Below, piece after piece: positions 43,210 to 52,737 of a stretch of DNA of 64,000 nt. Every line of letters begins with the position of its first letter. Position 1 is the first letter of the stretch. The notes below the pieces were generated by a model that saw only the letters and a program-made list of their open reading frames with translations, had not been told where the DNA came from and did no database searches. The DNA is from Acidilobaceae archaeon (GTDB lineage: Archaea > Thermoproteota > Thermoprotei_A > Sulfolobales > Acidilobaceae). The position numbers were made by a program, and so were the translations under genes. The stretch covers positions 1-64,000 of the forward strand of contig JALWEI010000026.1 of the NCBI GenBank assembly GCA_027014125.1. Reading direction: 5' to 3'.

Positions 43210-44718
43210 TTACGGCTGGCCCAGCGAGGCGCCGTCACCCCTTATATCCGAGTGGCCAGACCTGTACCCCCCGGTATACACCATAGCGGCCACGCCAGTC
43301 CTGCTGGGGTATGGTAGCCTCTCCACCTTGAACCCGGGTGCCTCTGGGGGCTCGATCCCCTCCTCCACCATTATCCTGGCACCCTGGAAGTCTATCAGCA
43401 TCCTAGGGTGCTCGACGGCCTCCTGGGGATCCATCCCGTAGTCGACGATGTTGGTTATGAGCTGAGCGTGCTGATGGGGCCTGTAGTGGCCGCCTGAGGT
43501 GCCTATCGCGTAGGTGCCCCTACAGTCTAGGAGGACTGCTGAGAGGGTGTGGAGGGTCCTCTTCCCTGGCTCTAGCCTGTTCACGTGGTCCCTCCTCAGG
43601 GTGAAGTCGCTCCCCCTGTTGTTGAGTGGTATACAGCTGGGCCTCGTGGCTAGCTGGGAGCCGAAGTGGTGGTAGAGGCTCTGTATGCCAGAGACTATGT
43701 TGCCCCACCTGTCTGCCACGGCAAAGTATGTAGTGTCCCCGCCTCCCCAGGGGCCGCCTAGCGGCTGGGCCTCGTCTAGTATCGAGGGGTCCAGCAGGTC
43801 CTCGGCGCTCAGGGGCATATACCTGGGGTCTGTTATGTACCTGTCCCTTATGCTGTACGCTATCCTGCTGGCCTCCAGTATGAGGGAGGCCCTATCCCTC
43901 CCCCGGGGATCCTCCGGGGGGTCCACTGTGGCTAGCTTCATGAGTATGTGGAGCGTGGTGAGGCCCTGGGTGGGTGGAGGCATCTCGCTAATAGTGCAGC
44001 CCCTGTACGTTATAGAGAGGGGGCTCCCTACCCCGGCCCTGTACTCTGCAAGGTCCTCTATGCTTAGGACCCCGCCCCTCTCGGATATGTACCCAGCGAT
44101 CTCCCTCGCCAGGTCCCCCTCGTAGAAGTCTCTAGGGTCCTCCTCTATCCTCCTCAGCGCCCCTGCGAGACCCTTGAAGTAGACGGGGGCTCCTGGTTGC
44201 TTGCCGTGTAGCTGTGAGTAGGCTCTAGAGGCTCCGGGGTCCTGGGAGAGGTGGCTCCACATCCTATCAACCGCCTTGACTAGGCTGGGTGAGGCTGCGA
44301 AGCCGTCCCTGGCTATCCTTATAGCTGGCTCCACCAGCCTGCCCCACTCTAGCCTGCCAGCCTGCTCCCACATCCTCCAGAGGGCGTCTACCATGCCGGG
44401 TACCGTTACTGTTAGGGGCCCGTAGCGGGGCATCTCCCTGTAGCCCCGTGACTCGACTAGCCCGGGCGTTAGCCTCCTTGGCGCGGGCCCGGAACCGTCT
44501 ATATAGATGGTGTCGCCGTTGACCCTGGCTAGGGCGAAGAAGTCTCCCCCGAGGCCGCCTAGGTGGGGTAGCACTACCGCCAGGGCCAGGGATGTGGCAA
44601 CCGCGGCGTCTACGGCGTTGCCGCCCTCCTCCAGTACCTCTATGCCGGCCAGGGTTGCTAGCGGGTGCTCGCTGGCCACCACCCCCCGGAGGCTGTAGGC
44701 TGGTGCCTTGTAAACCAT
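43210..44718 (-). CDS. ggt: Gamma-glutamyltransferase
   Basis: A 502-residue Ntn hydrolase. ASEHPLATLAGIEVLEEGGNAVDAAVATSLALAVVLPHLGGLGG and EMPPPTQGLTTLHIL are family blocks; the self-cleaving catalytic threonine is Thr329 in GGDTTYFAVADRWGN, and GTSGGHYRPHQHAQLITNIVDYGMDPQEAVEHPR is the C-terminal oxyanion region. No signal peptide is visible, so it is probably cytosolic. It starts 2 bases after the homoserine dehydrogenase gene stop and is probably co-transcribed. Confidence 0.9.
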   Translation of the reverse strand: MVYKAPAYSLRGVVASEHPLATLAGIEVLEEGGNAVDAAVATSLALAVVLPHLGGLGGDFFALARVNGDTIYIDGSGPAPRRLTPGLVESRGYREMPRYGPLTVTVPGMVDALWRMWEQAGRLEWGRLVEPAIRIARDGFAASPSLVKAVDRMWSHLSQDPGASRAYSQLHGKQPGAPVYFKGLAGALRRIEEDPRDFYEGDLAREIAGYISERGGVLSIEDLAEYRAGVGSPLSITYRGCTISEMPPPTQGLTTLHILMKLATVDPPEDPRGRDRASLILEASRIAYSIRDRYITDPRYMPLSAEDLLDPSILDEAQPLGGPWGGGDTTYFAVADRWGNIVSGIQSLYHHFGSQLATRPSCIPLNNRGSDFTLRRDHVNRLEPGKRTLHTLSAVLLDCRGTYAIGTSGGHYRPHQHAQLITNIVDYGMDPQEAVEHPRMLIDFQGARIMVEEGIEPPEAPGFKVERLPYPSRTGVAAMVYTGGYRSGHSDIRGDGASLGQP

Positions 44719-44720
44719 TC

Positions 44721-45710
44721 CTAGCCCACCCTAGCCTCCATGTAGTCTAGCAGGTCTGTGATCATCACCTTCGCCGTCCTCCAGGCCGGGCCCACGGGGC
44801 CGGTTAGTAGGACCTGCTCGCCCTCTAGCCTGGCTAGTATCCCGTTGTAGATCCCGGTTACCCCGGCTAGGGGGCTGGTTTCTGGGAGCCACCTGGGCTC
44901 CACCCTGTAGACTCCCCTCTTGGGCTCGGCGTATGCTATGTACCTCAGGGGCTCCCCGCTCCTCAGCCTATCCACCTGCTCAGGGTCCTCGAGGACCTTG
45001 TCTAGGGGCTCCCTCTCAACCTGTTCTAGCCTGGCCTCGTAGCCTAGGGTTGAGGCTAGTATCGCCAGCTTGGCTGCCGGGTCGAGGCCGTGCGTGTCCA
45101 CTCTGGGGTCCGGCTCCGCGAGCTGGTCTTCTATAGCCTTCCTCACAGCGCTCTGGTAGTCCATTCCCCCTTTGACTAGGGTTATGAGGTAGTTGGTGGT
45201 AGAGTTGAGTACTGCCTCTATCTCATCCACATCCCTGCCCCTGAGGCCCTTGGCCATGTCTATCGCTGGTATCCCCGCAGCCACCGTTGCCCTGTAGCCT
45301 ATGTAGACGCCCATGCTCCTGGCCCTGCTCATCGTCTCCCTGAACCACATTGCGAGAACTGTCTTGTCGGCTGTGACTATGCTTATCCCCTCGTCTATGA
45401 GCCTGTAGTATATGCTCCTGTTAGGCTCTCCAGTCTCGTAGCTTGGGGGTATTGTGATCATCGCAACCTCTGCTCCAGCCTTTACCGCGGCCTCCACTGG
45501 GTCTAGGTCCTCCTCTAGGCTAGGGTGCTCGTGGAGCCTCCCACCTCGTCTGGCCAGCTCCACTATTGAACCCGGGTCCGCCCCCACGAGTGAGCCCCTG
45601 CTGCTTGACGCTGAGACTATTGTTGCCCCCAGCTTGGAGAGCTCTAGCGCGACGTGTCTGCCAACGTTGCCAAACCCTATCAGGGCTACCTTGACCCTAG
45701 CCTTCATCAT
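44721..45710 (-). CDS. hom: Homoserine dehydrogenase
   Basis: 329 residues without an ACT domain. The N-terminal Rossmann motif is VALIGFGNVGRHVALEL; TADKTVLA and GYRATVAAGIPAIDMAKGL hold the catalytic Lys/substrate region, and VLNSTTNYLITLV and DPRVDTHGLDPAAKLAILASTLG are the conserved substrate-binding blocks. It reduces aspartate semialdehyde to homoserine for threonine and methionine. Threonine synthase lies near 14.5 kb. Confidence 0.92.
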   Translation of the reverse strand: MMKARVKVALIGFGNVGRHVALELSKLGATIVSASSSRGSLVGADPGSIVELARRGGRLHEHPSLEEDLDPVEAAVKAGAEVAMITIPPSYETGEPNRSIYYRLIDEGISIVTADKTVLAMWFRETMSRARSMGVYIGYRATVAAGIPAIDMAKGLRGRDVDEIEAVLNSTTNYLITLVKGGMDYQSAVRKAIEDQLAEPDPRVDTHGLDPAAKLAILASTLGYEARLEQVEREPLDKVLEDPEQVDRLRSGEPLRYIAYAEPKRGVYRVEPRWLPETSPLAGVTGIYNGILARLEGEQVLLTGPVGPAWRTAKVMITDLLDYMEARVG

Positions 45711-45912
45711 GACTCACGCTCAACGCTAGGCTCGGTGTCTGGTCGGGTATATTAGGTTATACACGCACCATACAGTTATACAATTATAGAAAACGAATCT
45801 GCCATATACCTGATTATTCAAATCCACTATTTTAGTATGATTGTGAACATTGTAGGGTGTGGGGCGTATTATGCCCCAGGGCCCCTACTACCCGTGGGGA
45901 GGTGCATAACGG

Positions 45913-46743
45913 GTGGGAGACCGCCCAAGGCGGGCGCTACTAGACTTCTACGAGCACCCCGTAGTCGAGATTGTAATGGCGTACGTAGCCCTCGTCTCAG
46001 TAATCGTAATACTAGCAGAGCTATTCATACCCCTCGACCCCGTGACCAAGAGAAACCTCTACATCGTAGACGCGGTAGCGGTCCTCCTCCTAGCAGGGGA
46101 CTTTATACACCGTGCAAGGGCCTCGGGGGACCCGATCGGGTATGCCAGGGCCAACTTCTACGAGATCCCCGCCCTAATCCCAGCGGCAGCACTAGCCATG
46201 GTGGAGACCCAGCTGGCCGGGGCCGGGCTGGTGAGGCTTGTGAGGGTGTTCAGGGTTATACGCCTCTTCATGTTCTTCTCCCGCGGCAGCAGGTTCCTAA
46301 CCCTGTTCAAGGAGGTGCTCCGTGGCGTTCGCTTCGGCGAGTTCGGGCTAGTTATAGTACTCACCATCCTCACCGGGAGCTTCGCCGTATACCTGGTCGA
46401 GGCGCCCAACCCTGACAGCCCGATTAAGAGCATGGCTGACGCCTTCTGGTGGGCCATGGCGACGGCGACCACCGTGGGCTATGGTGACATAGTCCCGGTT
46501 ACGGGCCTGGGTAGGATGATCGGGGTTGTCATGATGATCCTCGGGATAAGCCTCCTCTCAGTCTTCATAAGCACGATCGGGGCCGCCTTCTACGAGTACA
46601 CGTTAACCCTAATCCAGGGAGGTCGGCTCGAGGCCTCGATACATGATAGGATCAAGAGTATACACAAGCTCAGCGAGGAGGAGGTAGAGGAGCTAATCAA
46701 GGATATACGGAGGCTCAGGGAGGAGAGGCTATCTTCCCGGTGA
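45913..46743 (+). CDS. Voltage-gated potassium channel, KvAP-like
   Basis: 276 residues with six membrane helices. S4 is LVRLVRVFRVIRLFMFFSRGSRFLTLF with arginine at every third position; the pore helix and filter read WWAMATATTVGYGDIVP. The N-terminus (YEHPVVEIVMAYVALVSVIVILAEL), the paddle region and the C-terminal KLSEEEVEELIKDIRRL helix closely follow Aeropyrum KvAP. GTG at 45913 has GGGGAGGTG 8 bases upstream. The 3' end overlaps convergent coaBC by 29 bases. Confidence 0.92.
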   Translation: MGDRPRRALLDFYEHPVVEIVMAYVALVSVIVILAELFIPLDPVTKRNLYIVDAVAVLLLAGDFIHRARASGDPIGYARANFYEIPALIPAAALAMVETQLAGAGLVRLVRVFRVIRLFMFFSRGSRFLTLFKEVLRGVRFGEFGLVIVLTILTGSFAVYLVEAPNPDSPIKSMADAFWWAMATATTVGYGDIVPVTGLGRMIGVVMMILGISLLSVFISTIGAAFYEYTLTLIQGGRLEASIHDRIKSIHKLSEEEVEELIKDIRRLREERLSSR

Positions 46744-47992
46744 CCAGGTCCACGATCATCCTAGCCAGAATCTCCTTATGTATAGTACCCCTGTAGAGCC
46801 TCTTCCCTCCACGCTCTAGTATGACAACCTCGTCTGTACTGCTGGAGAAGCCGGTTCCACTCCTTCCGACTATGTTGGCAACCATTATGTCAGCGCCCGT
46901 CGCCTCCAGCTTCTCAGCCGCCTTAGCCTCCAGCTCGTCGAGACTGTTAACAACCTCGGCGGCGAATGCTACGAGGACCTTGGGCCTCCTGGCTAGGCTA
47001 CCTATCACCTTTGGCGTTGGCTCTAGGGTCAGGGTCAGGCTTGAACCGCTCCTGTACTTCCCCTCGTACCTGCTCGACGGCGTGAAGTCTGAGGGGGCAG
47101 CCGCGGCTATCATGGCATGGTACTCCGCCTCCCTGGTCAGCCTCTCAACCGTGGCTGCCATGTCCCTGGTGGATTCAACCCGGTGATTCTGGGTGAAGTG
47201 TGGGGGCTGAACCCTCATTGGCCCGTGGACTAGGTCCACCTGGGCGCCGCGGGCCCAGGCCTCCACTGCTACCTCTACGCCCATCATACCGCTGCTGGGG
47301 TTGCTGATGAACCTGACCCTGTCTATCCACTCCCTTGTGGGGCCTGCTGTAACTAGTATCCTGAGGCCCCCCGCGTCCCTGCCCCTGCTTGTGTGTGCTG
47401 CTGTGATCCTCCCGAGGAGGCCTGGGTTGGGGTACTTGGCGGCATAGTTGCTCCATACCGGGGGCACCACCAGTGCTCCTAGCCTGGCTAGCCTGGCCTC
47501 CGTCTCCCTATACTGGCTCGTCCTGGTCATGTTGCTGTGCATCGCCGGGGCTATGGTTAGGGGCTTCCCGTAGCCCGCGAGGGAGACTGCTGTGAGGGCG
47601 ACTGGGTTGTCTACTATGCCGTAGGCTATCTTGGCCATTGTGGAGAGTGTGGCTGGGGCTACAAGCATCCCGTCACACGCCCTGGCTAGGGTTATGTGCT
47701 CCGTCTCCCCTGTGAAGTCTACTAGGGCCTCCTCCCCGGTGGCCCAGTGGAACATTGTGGGGGTTACTAGCTTCGCCGCCTCCCTGGTTAGCACCGGGAC
47801 TACGCGGGCGCCCCTCCTTATGAGCCACCTCGCCGTGTCTAGGCTCCTGTAGGCTGCTATGCTCCCTGTTACCCCTAGTATTATGCACTTGCCCTCGAGG
47901 TAGTTGTTCACCTCTCCCCTGATATCGTCTGCTGGGTGCAACTCGACCGGCCCCAGGGGCTTATACTTCGGTGTCCGGAATATAATCATCAC
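46715..47992 (-). CDS. coaBC: Bifunctional phosphopantothenoylcysteine decarboxylase / ligase
   Basis: 425 residues. The CoaC half (about 30-215) has ILGVTGSIAAYRSLDTARWLIRRGA, TEHITLARACDGMLVAPATLSTMAKIAYGIVDN and APAMHSNM; the CoaB half (220-425) has LVTAGPTREWIDRVRFISNPSSGMMG, AAAPSDFTP and KVLVAFAAEV. Together they carry out two steps of CoA synthesis. The start region overlaps the end of the DUF371 gene by 32 bases, so the exact start may be a little later. Confidence 0.92.
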   Translation of the reverse strand: MMIIFRTPKYKPLGPVELHPADDIRGEVNNYLEGKCIILGVTGSIAAYRSLDTARWLIRRGARVVPVLTREAAKLVTPTMFHWATGEEALVDFTGETEHITLARACDGMLVAPATLSTMAKIAYGIVDNPVALTAVSLAGYGKPLTIAPAMHSNMTRTSQYRETEARLARLGALVVPPVWSNYAAKYPNPGLLGRITAAHTSRGRDAGGLRILVTAGPTREWIDRVRFISNPSSGMMGVEVAVEAWARGAQVDLVHGPMRVQPPHFTQNHRVESTRDMAATVERLTREAEYHAMIAAAAPSDFTPSSRYEGKYRSGSSLTLTLEPTPKVIGSLARRPKVLVAFAAEVVNSLDELEAKAAEKLEATGADIMVANIVGRSGTGFSSSTDEVVILERGGKRLYRGTIHKEILARMIVDLVTGKIASPP

Positions 47993-48446
47993 CCGGGGGG
48001 AGGACTGTCAGGTAGAGGTCCAGCCTGGCCCCCCTCCTCAGGCTCTCCACGAGCCTCCTGTCCAGGTCGCGGGCCGCCTTGCTGGCCCTAACCATGACCG
48101 TAGCAGGCTCGGTGTAGGTGCTCCTCCTGAATATCATCCTTGAGGGGTCGCTCATCTCAAGCCCCGGGCCACCTTGGCCTGCTACGGAGTCGCACACACC
48201 GGAGGAGCATAGGACTGCTACGATAATAGAGCCGGGCCTCCTTGCCTCCTCCCTGAACCATGGGGGGAGCCCCAGGGCCCCGGTGGAGGCCCTCACCCCC
48301 ACTATACAGTCGCCCCTGGGGGTTAGGTCCTCGTCCATGGTGACCTCGAAGGTGCTCTTGTGTGTGGCCTTAACGTTGTGGTGGCCCCAAGCGGTTACCT
48401 TCACCCACCGGGCCTCGATGGTCCTATAGGTTGTGTTGCCATCCAT
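47961..48446 (-). CDS. DUF371 family protein
   Basis: 161 residues. WGHHNVKATHKSTFEVTMDEDLTPRGDCIVGVRAS is the diagnostic DUF371 segment. Function unknown; largely archaeal family. It overlaps pcm by 23 bases at its start and coaBC by 32 bases at its end, so the genes are transcribed together. Confidence 0.85.
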   Translation of the reverse strand: MDGNTTYRTIEARWVKVTAWGHHNVKATHKSTFEVTMDEDLTPRGDCIVGVRASTGALGLPPWFREEARRPGSIIVAVLCSSGVCDSVAGQGGPGLEMSDPSRMIFRRSTYTEPATVMVRASKAARDLDRRLVESLRRGARLDLYLTVLPPGDDYIPDTEV

Positions 48447-49101
48447 ATCTCCCCACCAGGGGGACGAATATCACCTCGATATCCCTCCTATAGACTACGC
48501 GGCCTCCCCTCTTCTCCCCGACGACGAGCTCCTGCGCTATATAGTCGCCTACGGGGGCAACGATCCTGCCTCCCTCCCTCAACTGCTCCTCCAGGGGCGG
48601 GGGCACGGCGGGGGCTGCGGCTGTGACTATGATCCTATCATATGGGGCCTCATCAGGGTAGCCTAGGGAGCCGTCCCCTACGACCACGGTGACTCTACGG
48701 GAGTATCCGGTCCTCTCCAGGTTCCTCCGCGCCCACTCCGCCAGCTCGGGGATCCTCTCTATAGTCCACACGTGGCCCCTGGGGCCTACTAGCTCCGCTA
48801 GGACTGCGGCCTGGTACCCGGAGCCCGTGCCTATCTCGAGGACCTTCATCCCGGGGGCCAGGTCTAGGAGCTCTGTCATGTACGCCACTATGCTGGGGGC
48901 GCTTATGGTCTGGCCGTAGCCTATTGGCAGGGGCCTATCGTCGTAGGCCGAGTCCCTGTACTCTGGGGGGACAAACTCGTGGCGGGGGACCTTGAGGAGG
49001 GCCTCCTCTACCCTCCTGCTCCTCACGAATCCCTGTTCCTTGAGGAGCCTTACGAGCCTCCTCCTGGCCTCCGTGTAGGGGTCGGCCTGGGGGCGGCTCA
49101 T
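48424..49101 (-). CDS. pcm: Protein-L-isoaspartate O-methyltransferase
   Basis: A 225-residue repair enzyme that methylates damaged aspartyl residues. RHEFVPPEYRDSAYDDRPLPIGYGQTISAPSIVAYMTELLDL, VLEIGTGSGYQAAVLAELVG (SAM loop) and APYDRIIVTAAAPAVPPPLEEQLREGGRIVAPVG are the PIMT signatures. The ATG follows immediately after the L38e stop codon (adjacent bases), so translation is coupled. Confidence 0.93.
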   Translation of the reverse strand: MSRPQADPYTEARRRLVRLLKEQGFVRSRRVEEALLKVPRHEFVPPEYRDSAYDDRPLPIGYGQTISAPSIVAYMTELLDLAPGMKVLEIGTGSGYQAAVLAELVGPRGHVWTIERIPELAEWARRNLERTGYSRRVTVVVGDGSLGYPDEAPYDRIIVTAAAPAVPPPLEEQLREGGRIVAPVGDYIAQELVVGEKRGGRVVYRRDIEVIFVPLVGRYGWQHNL

Positions 49102-49332
49102 CTACTTTGCCTCCTTTACGACTTCTCCCTTATCCACGTCGACTACCTTGGGGCACTTGACCTTGTCTAGGACCTCGCCTAGCTTGTCCTCGGTGGTCTT
49201 GTAGGTGTATAGGTACCTCTTGGTCCTGGCCTTGACCTTGACTACCCCGTTCTTTCCCCTCTTAACCCTGCACTCGACCGCCCTGGAGGTTATCTCGATG
49301 AACTTCTCCAGGTCCTTTATCTCGACTGGCAT
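49102..49332 (-). CDS. rpl38e: Ribosomal protein L38e
   Basis: 76 residues. MPVEIKDLEKFIEITSRAVECRVKRGKNG and VKARTKRYLYTYKTTEDKLGEVLDKVKCPKV match eukaryotic/crenarchaeal L38e of the large ribosomal subunit. It is present in only some archaea, chiefly crenarchaea, which supports the taxonomic reading. GGGGTGGCGCAGGG lies before the ATG. First gene of the L38e-pcm-DUF371-coaBC run. Confidence 0.9.
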   Translation of the reverse strand: MPVEIKDLEKFIEITSRAVECRVKRGKNGVVKVKARTKRYLYTYKTTEDKLGEVLDKVKCPKVVDVDKGEVVKEAK

Positions 49333-49375
49333 CCCTGCGCCACCCCGGTGGTCGGCTAGCGGTTGTATGGTGTAT

Positions 49376-50377
49376 TTAAGGGTTTGAATCCCTGCCTATG
49401 CTCGCCCTTATCGAGGCTATGTTGATCACCGCCTCTGCCATGTCCTGGGTGTAGCCTGCTATCCTCTCCATGCTGTCTAGCGCCCTTACCTCCGGCAGCC
49501 TCCTGGACCTGTCCCGTAGCTCCCTGACCCTCCTCCGGATGGCCGAGGCCTTGTCCGCGGTATCCTGCGCCTCCTCCACCGTCCCGGAGCCTGGTAGGAG
49601 GCCTGTGGCCCTGTGGACCATGGAGGCTACCTCCCTTACAATGCCTAGGTGTGGCTTTAGGGGGGTTAGGCCGCTGGACAGCGCGATCCTTGCTATAATG
49701 GTTGCGTGATCCCCGATCCTCTCCATCGACTTGAGGGCTAGGAAGATGTAGGGGGCCTCGGCGGCGCTTGATATGCCTAGGACCTGGGTGGCCCTCCCCT
49801 CCAGTAGTGCCCGTGTCATCTGCCTCGCTAGGTAGAGGTATAGCCTGTCCACTAGGTCGTCCCTCTCGATGGTAGCCATGATGAGGACCTTGTTATCCTC
49901 CTCTAGCCCCCGTGTTAGGCTCTCCAGCATGCCCTCCACCCCCCTCCTCATCTTGGCGTAGGCGTCGCTGAAGCTGACCGCGTAGTCGTCTAGTACCGAA
50001 TAGAGCCTGACTAGGCCGGGCTCGCTGTCTAGCATCTCCACGCCTAGGAGGATCCTGGAGATCTGGCTCACCACCTCCATAACGGTCTCATGCTGCTCCA
50101 CACTGTACCTTACCTCTATCACCCTGGCCCCGGCTATGTAGCTGGATATGACTGCCCTGAGGAGCCTCCCGTAGCCGCCGCGGGCCTCGACCACTGCCCT
50201 CCTCTCGGGCCTCTCCCCGCCGGCCAGGGGCTTGATTAGCAGGCTGCCGTCGGGTAGGGTTGATACGATGACCTGGGAGCCCTTCCCTAGTCTATGGGTC
50301 TCCACCCACTCCTTGGGCAGGCTCACTATGTAGGTTGAGCCGCCGACTAGCTGGATCCTCCTAACACTACCCGCCAC
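49376..50377 (-). CDS. PhoU-domain protein with N-terminal AbrB-like DNA-binding domain
   Basis: 333 residues. Residues 1-50 (RRIQLVGGSTYIVSLPKEWVETHRLGKGSQVIV) form a SpoVT/AbrB swapped-hairpin domain; two PhoU helical bundles follow (about 100-210 and 220-325), the second with APYIFLALKSMERIGDHATIIARIAL. This fusion is common in archaea and is thought to control phosphate uptake, but no pst genes are in the window. Confidence 0.88.
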   Translation of the reverse strand: MAGSVRRIQLVGGSTYIVSLPKEWVETHRLGKGSQVIVSTLPDGSLLIKPLAGGERPERRAVVEARGGYGRLLRAVISSYIAGARVIEVRYSVEQHETVMEVVSQISRILLGVEMLDSEPGLVRLYSVLDDYAVSFSDAYAKMRRGVEGMLESLTRGLEEDNKVLIMATIERDDLVDRLYLYLARQMTRALLEGRATQVLGISSAAEAPYIFLALKSMERIGDHATIIARIALSSGLTPLKPHLGIVREVASMVHRATGLLPGSGTVEEAQDTADKASAIRRRVRELRDRSRRLPEVRALDSMERIAGYTQDMAEAVINIASIRASIGRDSNP

Positions 50378-50417
50378 TGGGCTGGCACCATATAGTGGGA
50401 TATAGGCTGGGCCTAGG

Positions 50418-51344
50418 CTATATGCCAGTATATACCCTGTTAACTCCCCGGTTTACACTGGCCCCCGCGAGGCACTGCGGACAAGCACAGCCAGCCACGC
50501 TGGTAGCCCTCTCGGTAGCCCTCCTAAGCACCACCCCCGGCTCCCAGCCCACAGCAAGCCCCTGGGCCACTACAGCGGTGAAGGCGTCTCCACTACCCAC
50601 AGTGTTCACAAGCCTTACCGGGGGCGGGCCTACATGGAGCAGCCCGCCACCACCAACCAGGGCAGCCCCTCGGGCCCCCATCTTAAGGTAGACGGTAACC
50701 CCATACTCCTCCGAGAGCTGCCGGGATGCCTCGACAGGGCTCCCGGCTCCAGCCAGGGCCCTGGCCTCCTCCTCGTTGGGGACAAGCACATCGGTATACT
50801 CGAGTATCTCCCTGGCTGCCCTTAGCTCCTCGGGGCCCATATTATAGTAGCCGGGGTCGAATACGACTCTCGAGCCCGTCCTGCTAGCCGTCTTGGCTGC
50901 GTGCAACGCGGCCCTTCGGGGCCCCGGGCTGGCTAGGAGGTAGCCATGCACCACCACTACCCTAGGCCTGTAGTCCTCGATGGCGTGGCCTACAAGGTCC
51001 TCGTCGACAAGGGTATTGGCCCCGGGGTCGGCTATGAAGGTCCTCTCCCCCGATCCCGTGGTCAGTGCGACCAGCACACCGGTCCTCTCGCCCCTGGCTA
51101 GGTACAGCCTGACTCCTAGGCCGGCTAGCCTCTCCTCGTAGGCCCTACCCAGGGGGTCGTCCCCTAGCCCGGAGGCTAGGGCTACCTCTCCCCCCATGGT
51201 GGCTATGTGGTAGGCAACATTGCCCCCGCCACCGCCGTAGCAGGACTCGAGGGATGCAGTATAGTTGGCCCCCGGCTCCATGTCCTCTAGCCAGGGCGCC
51301 ACCACGTCGATCATCAGGGTGCCTACTACCAGAACCCCGCCCAC
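50418..51344 (-). CDS. PfkB-family sugar/nucleoside kinase
   Basis: 308 residues. YGGGGGNVAYHIATMGGEVALASGLGDDPLG is the N-terminal PfkB signature, GERTFIADPGAN the substrate lid area, and LVNTVGSGDAFTAVVAQGLAVG the C-terminal signature with the catalytic Asp and anion hole. The C-terminus carries CACPQC, two extra cysteine pairs. Substrate could be ribose, a nucleoside or fructose phosphate. The GTG at 51344 has no clear ribosome site; a CTATAAACC box 45 bases upstream leaves only a short leader. Confidence 0.85.
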   Translation of the reverse strand: MGGVLVVGTLMIDVVAPWLEDMEPGANYTASLESCYGGGGGNVAYHIATMGGEVALASGLGDDPLGRAYEERLAGLGVRLYLARGERTGVLVALTTGSGERTFIADPGANTLVDEDLVGHAIEDYRPRVVVVHGYLLASPGPRRAALHAAKTASRTGSRVVFDPGYYNMGPEELRAAREILEYTDVLVPNEEEARALAGAGSPVEASRQLSEEYGVTVYLKMGARGAALVGGGGLLHVGPPPVRLVNTVGSGDAFTAVVAQGLAVGWEPGVVLRRATERATSVAGCACPQCLAGASVNRGVNRVYTGI

Positions 51345-51405
51345 AGGTTGCCCGGGGGAGTTTACAGGTTGCCGTTGCGGGGTTTATAGGGGTTCCACCC
51401 TCTCG

Positions 51406-52737
51406 CTAGGAGCCGACTAGAACCTCCAGGGTTGACGGATCGTTGTCCTTAAACCACCAGTAATACCAGGTGTAGGGCCTGCCGCTGACGTCGCTTATCG
51501 ACACGTAGGGCGTGGTATACTGGCTGTCATCCCTGCTGGCCCCGTAAAGGTTGACATCCAACACGGCAGTCCATCCCATGGGTGATATGAACCTGACGCT
51601 GGTAGATGCTACTACGATGTTGCTCCCTCCCGCCGTGTGTCCTCCAAAGTTTATGTAAAGGTCTCCCTGCGCCCTGGTAGCGTATCCCGGTGGGGGTGGT
51701 GGCGTGTAGGGCTCCATGCCGCCCGCGTTGAAGTCCACTATATAATCGGCCCTCTCGACCCCCTTCAGCTTGTGGGGGTATAGGATACGGTACCTAACCA
51801 CGTCCCCCGATGCGCTATCCCTGTACCAGTGCTCCTCGTACCTGTACTCAACCATAAAGTAGACCCTCACCTTGCTATCACCGGGCAACGGGTCTACCTG
51901 CGCGCTGACTAGCGAGGGTGCAAGCTTCTTTCCGCCATACCCCCACTGGGGTGTAGCGTGCTGGCAATGGCCTGAGGTGCACCATGCTGAGTCGTAGAAC
52001 TGCTCTAGGTATATGGCCGAGGAGCTGCTAGACACGGGGCTGCTAGCTATGCCATAGGACGCCTCTAGCCCATCGATGCTATAGAGGTAGGGGCCTCTAA
52101 CCCATGCATTACAGTACCCTACACCGCCGGTTACGTCCAGTAGGCACACGGGGCTATCGCTACTACCACACCCTGTGCCTGGGCATGTAGATGCTGCATG
52201 GTACGCCTCTGAGGCTAATCTCCCTAACTCTATTGCCTCTGTATGGATAACGCTCTTGGGATAGACCTCTATAACCCTCCCAACCCTGAAAACCGTCTCC
52301 CCACCCCTTACACAATGTGTTAATACGAAGAGCTCCTGGGGCTCATAATACTCTACCTCATACCTGCCACTGGCAGGGTCTATGGAGTACTTAACCGGTA
52401 TCCCAACTATATCGAACCTAACCCTAATACTCTCCCCAGGCTTGGCTATGCCCGCATAAAGCCTCTCAGTCCCGCTGCTCGTGGGATTATACATGGTGGG
52501 GAACCTATGCACCGCCACGAAGCACTTATCCGCGTCAACCCTGGGGGTCGATATATCTAAGGTGATGACGACTACCGGCTCCCCCCTGATCCACCTAGCT
52601 AGGGTGGCCTCTATCCACTCATCAACCTGGCTATAAGCCATGATAATGTGGGCCAGGATGGGCGTTAAGAGAAGCAATACTATAATTATGGCTTTTTTAC
52701 CTGAAACCCTGGCCCTCCTGCTTGTAGAACTAGCCAT
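51406..52737 (-). CDS. Membrane-anchored extracellular protein, unknown function
   Basis: 443 residues. The N-terminus is SSTSRRARVSGKK followed by a hydrophobic helix (residues 16-35), then a long exported domain rich in Tyr, Ser, Val and Pro with eight or more cysteines (STCPGTGCGSSDSPVCLL, GYCNAW, AWCTSGHCQH), which would form disulfides outside a hyperthermophile. Beta-rich C-terminal half. No family recognised. It is divergent from the AT-rich ABC-2 transporter and may be its substrate or partner; that is only positional inference. Confidence 0.65.
   Translation of the reverse strand: MASSTSRRARVSGKKAIIIVLLLLTPILAHIIMAYSQVDEWIEATLARWIRGEPVVVITLDISTPRVDADKCFVAVHRFPTMYNPTSSGTERLYAGIAKPGESIRVRFDIVGIPVKYSIDPASGRYEVEYYEPQELFVLTHCVRGGETVFRVGRVIEVYPKSVIHTEAIELGRLASEAYHAASTCPGTGCGSSDSPVCLLDVTGGVGYCNAWVRGPYLYSIDGLEASYGIASSPVSSSSSAIYLEQFYDSAWCTSGHCQHATPQWGYGGKKLAPSLVSAQVDPLPGDSKVRVYFMVEYRYEEHWYRDSASGDVVRYRILYPHKLKGVERADYIVDFNAGGMEPYTPPPPPGYATRAQGDLYINFGGHTAGGSNIVVASTSVRFISPMGWTAVLDVNLYGASRDDSQYTTPYVSISDVSGRPYTWYYWWFKDNDPSTLEVLVGS

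Noticed and set aside
49376-49400. GGGTTTGAATCCC resembling a tRNA T-arm
   Set aside because: The position-56 cytosine is missing, no acceptor or anticodon arms flank it, and it is the coding end of the PhoU gene.
51343-51373. Direct repeat ACAGGTTGCC at the PfkB gene start
   Set aside because: Only two copies, 21 bases apart; insufficient to call a regulatory element.
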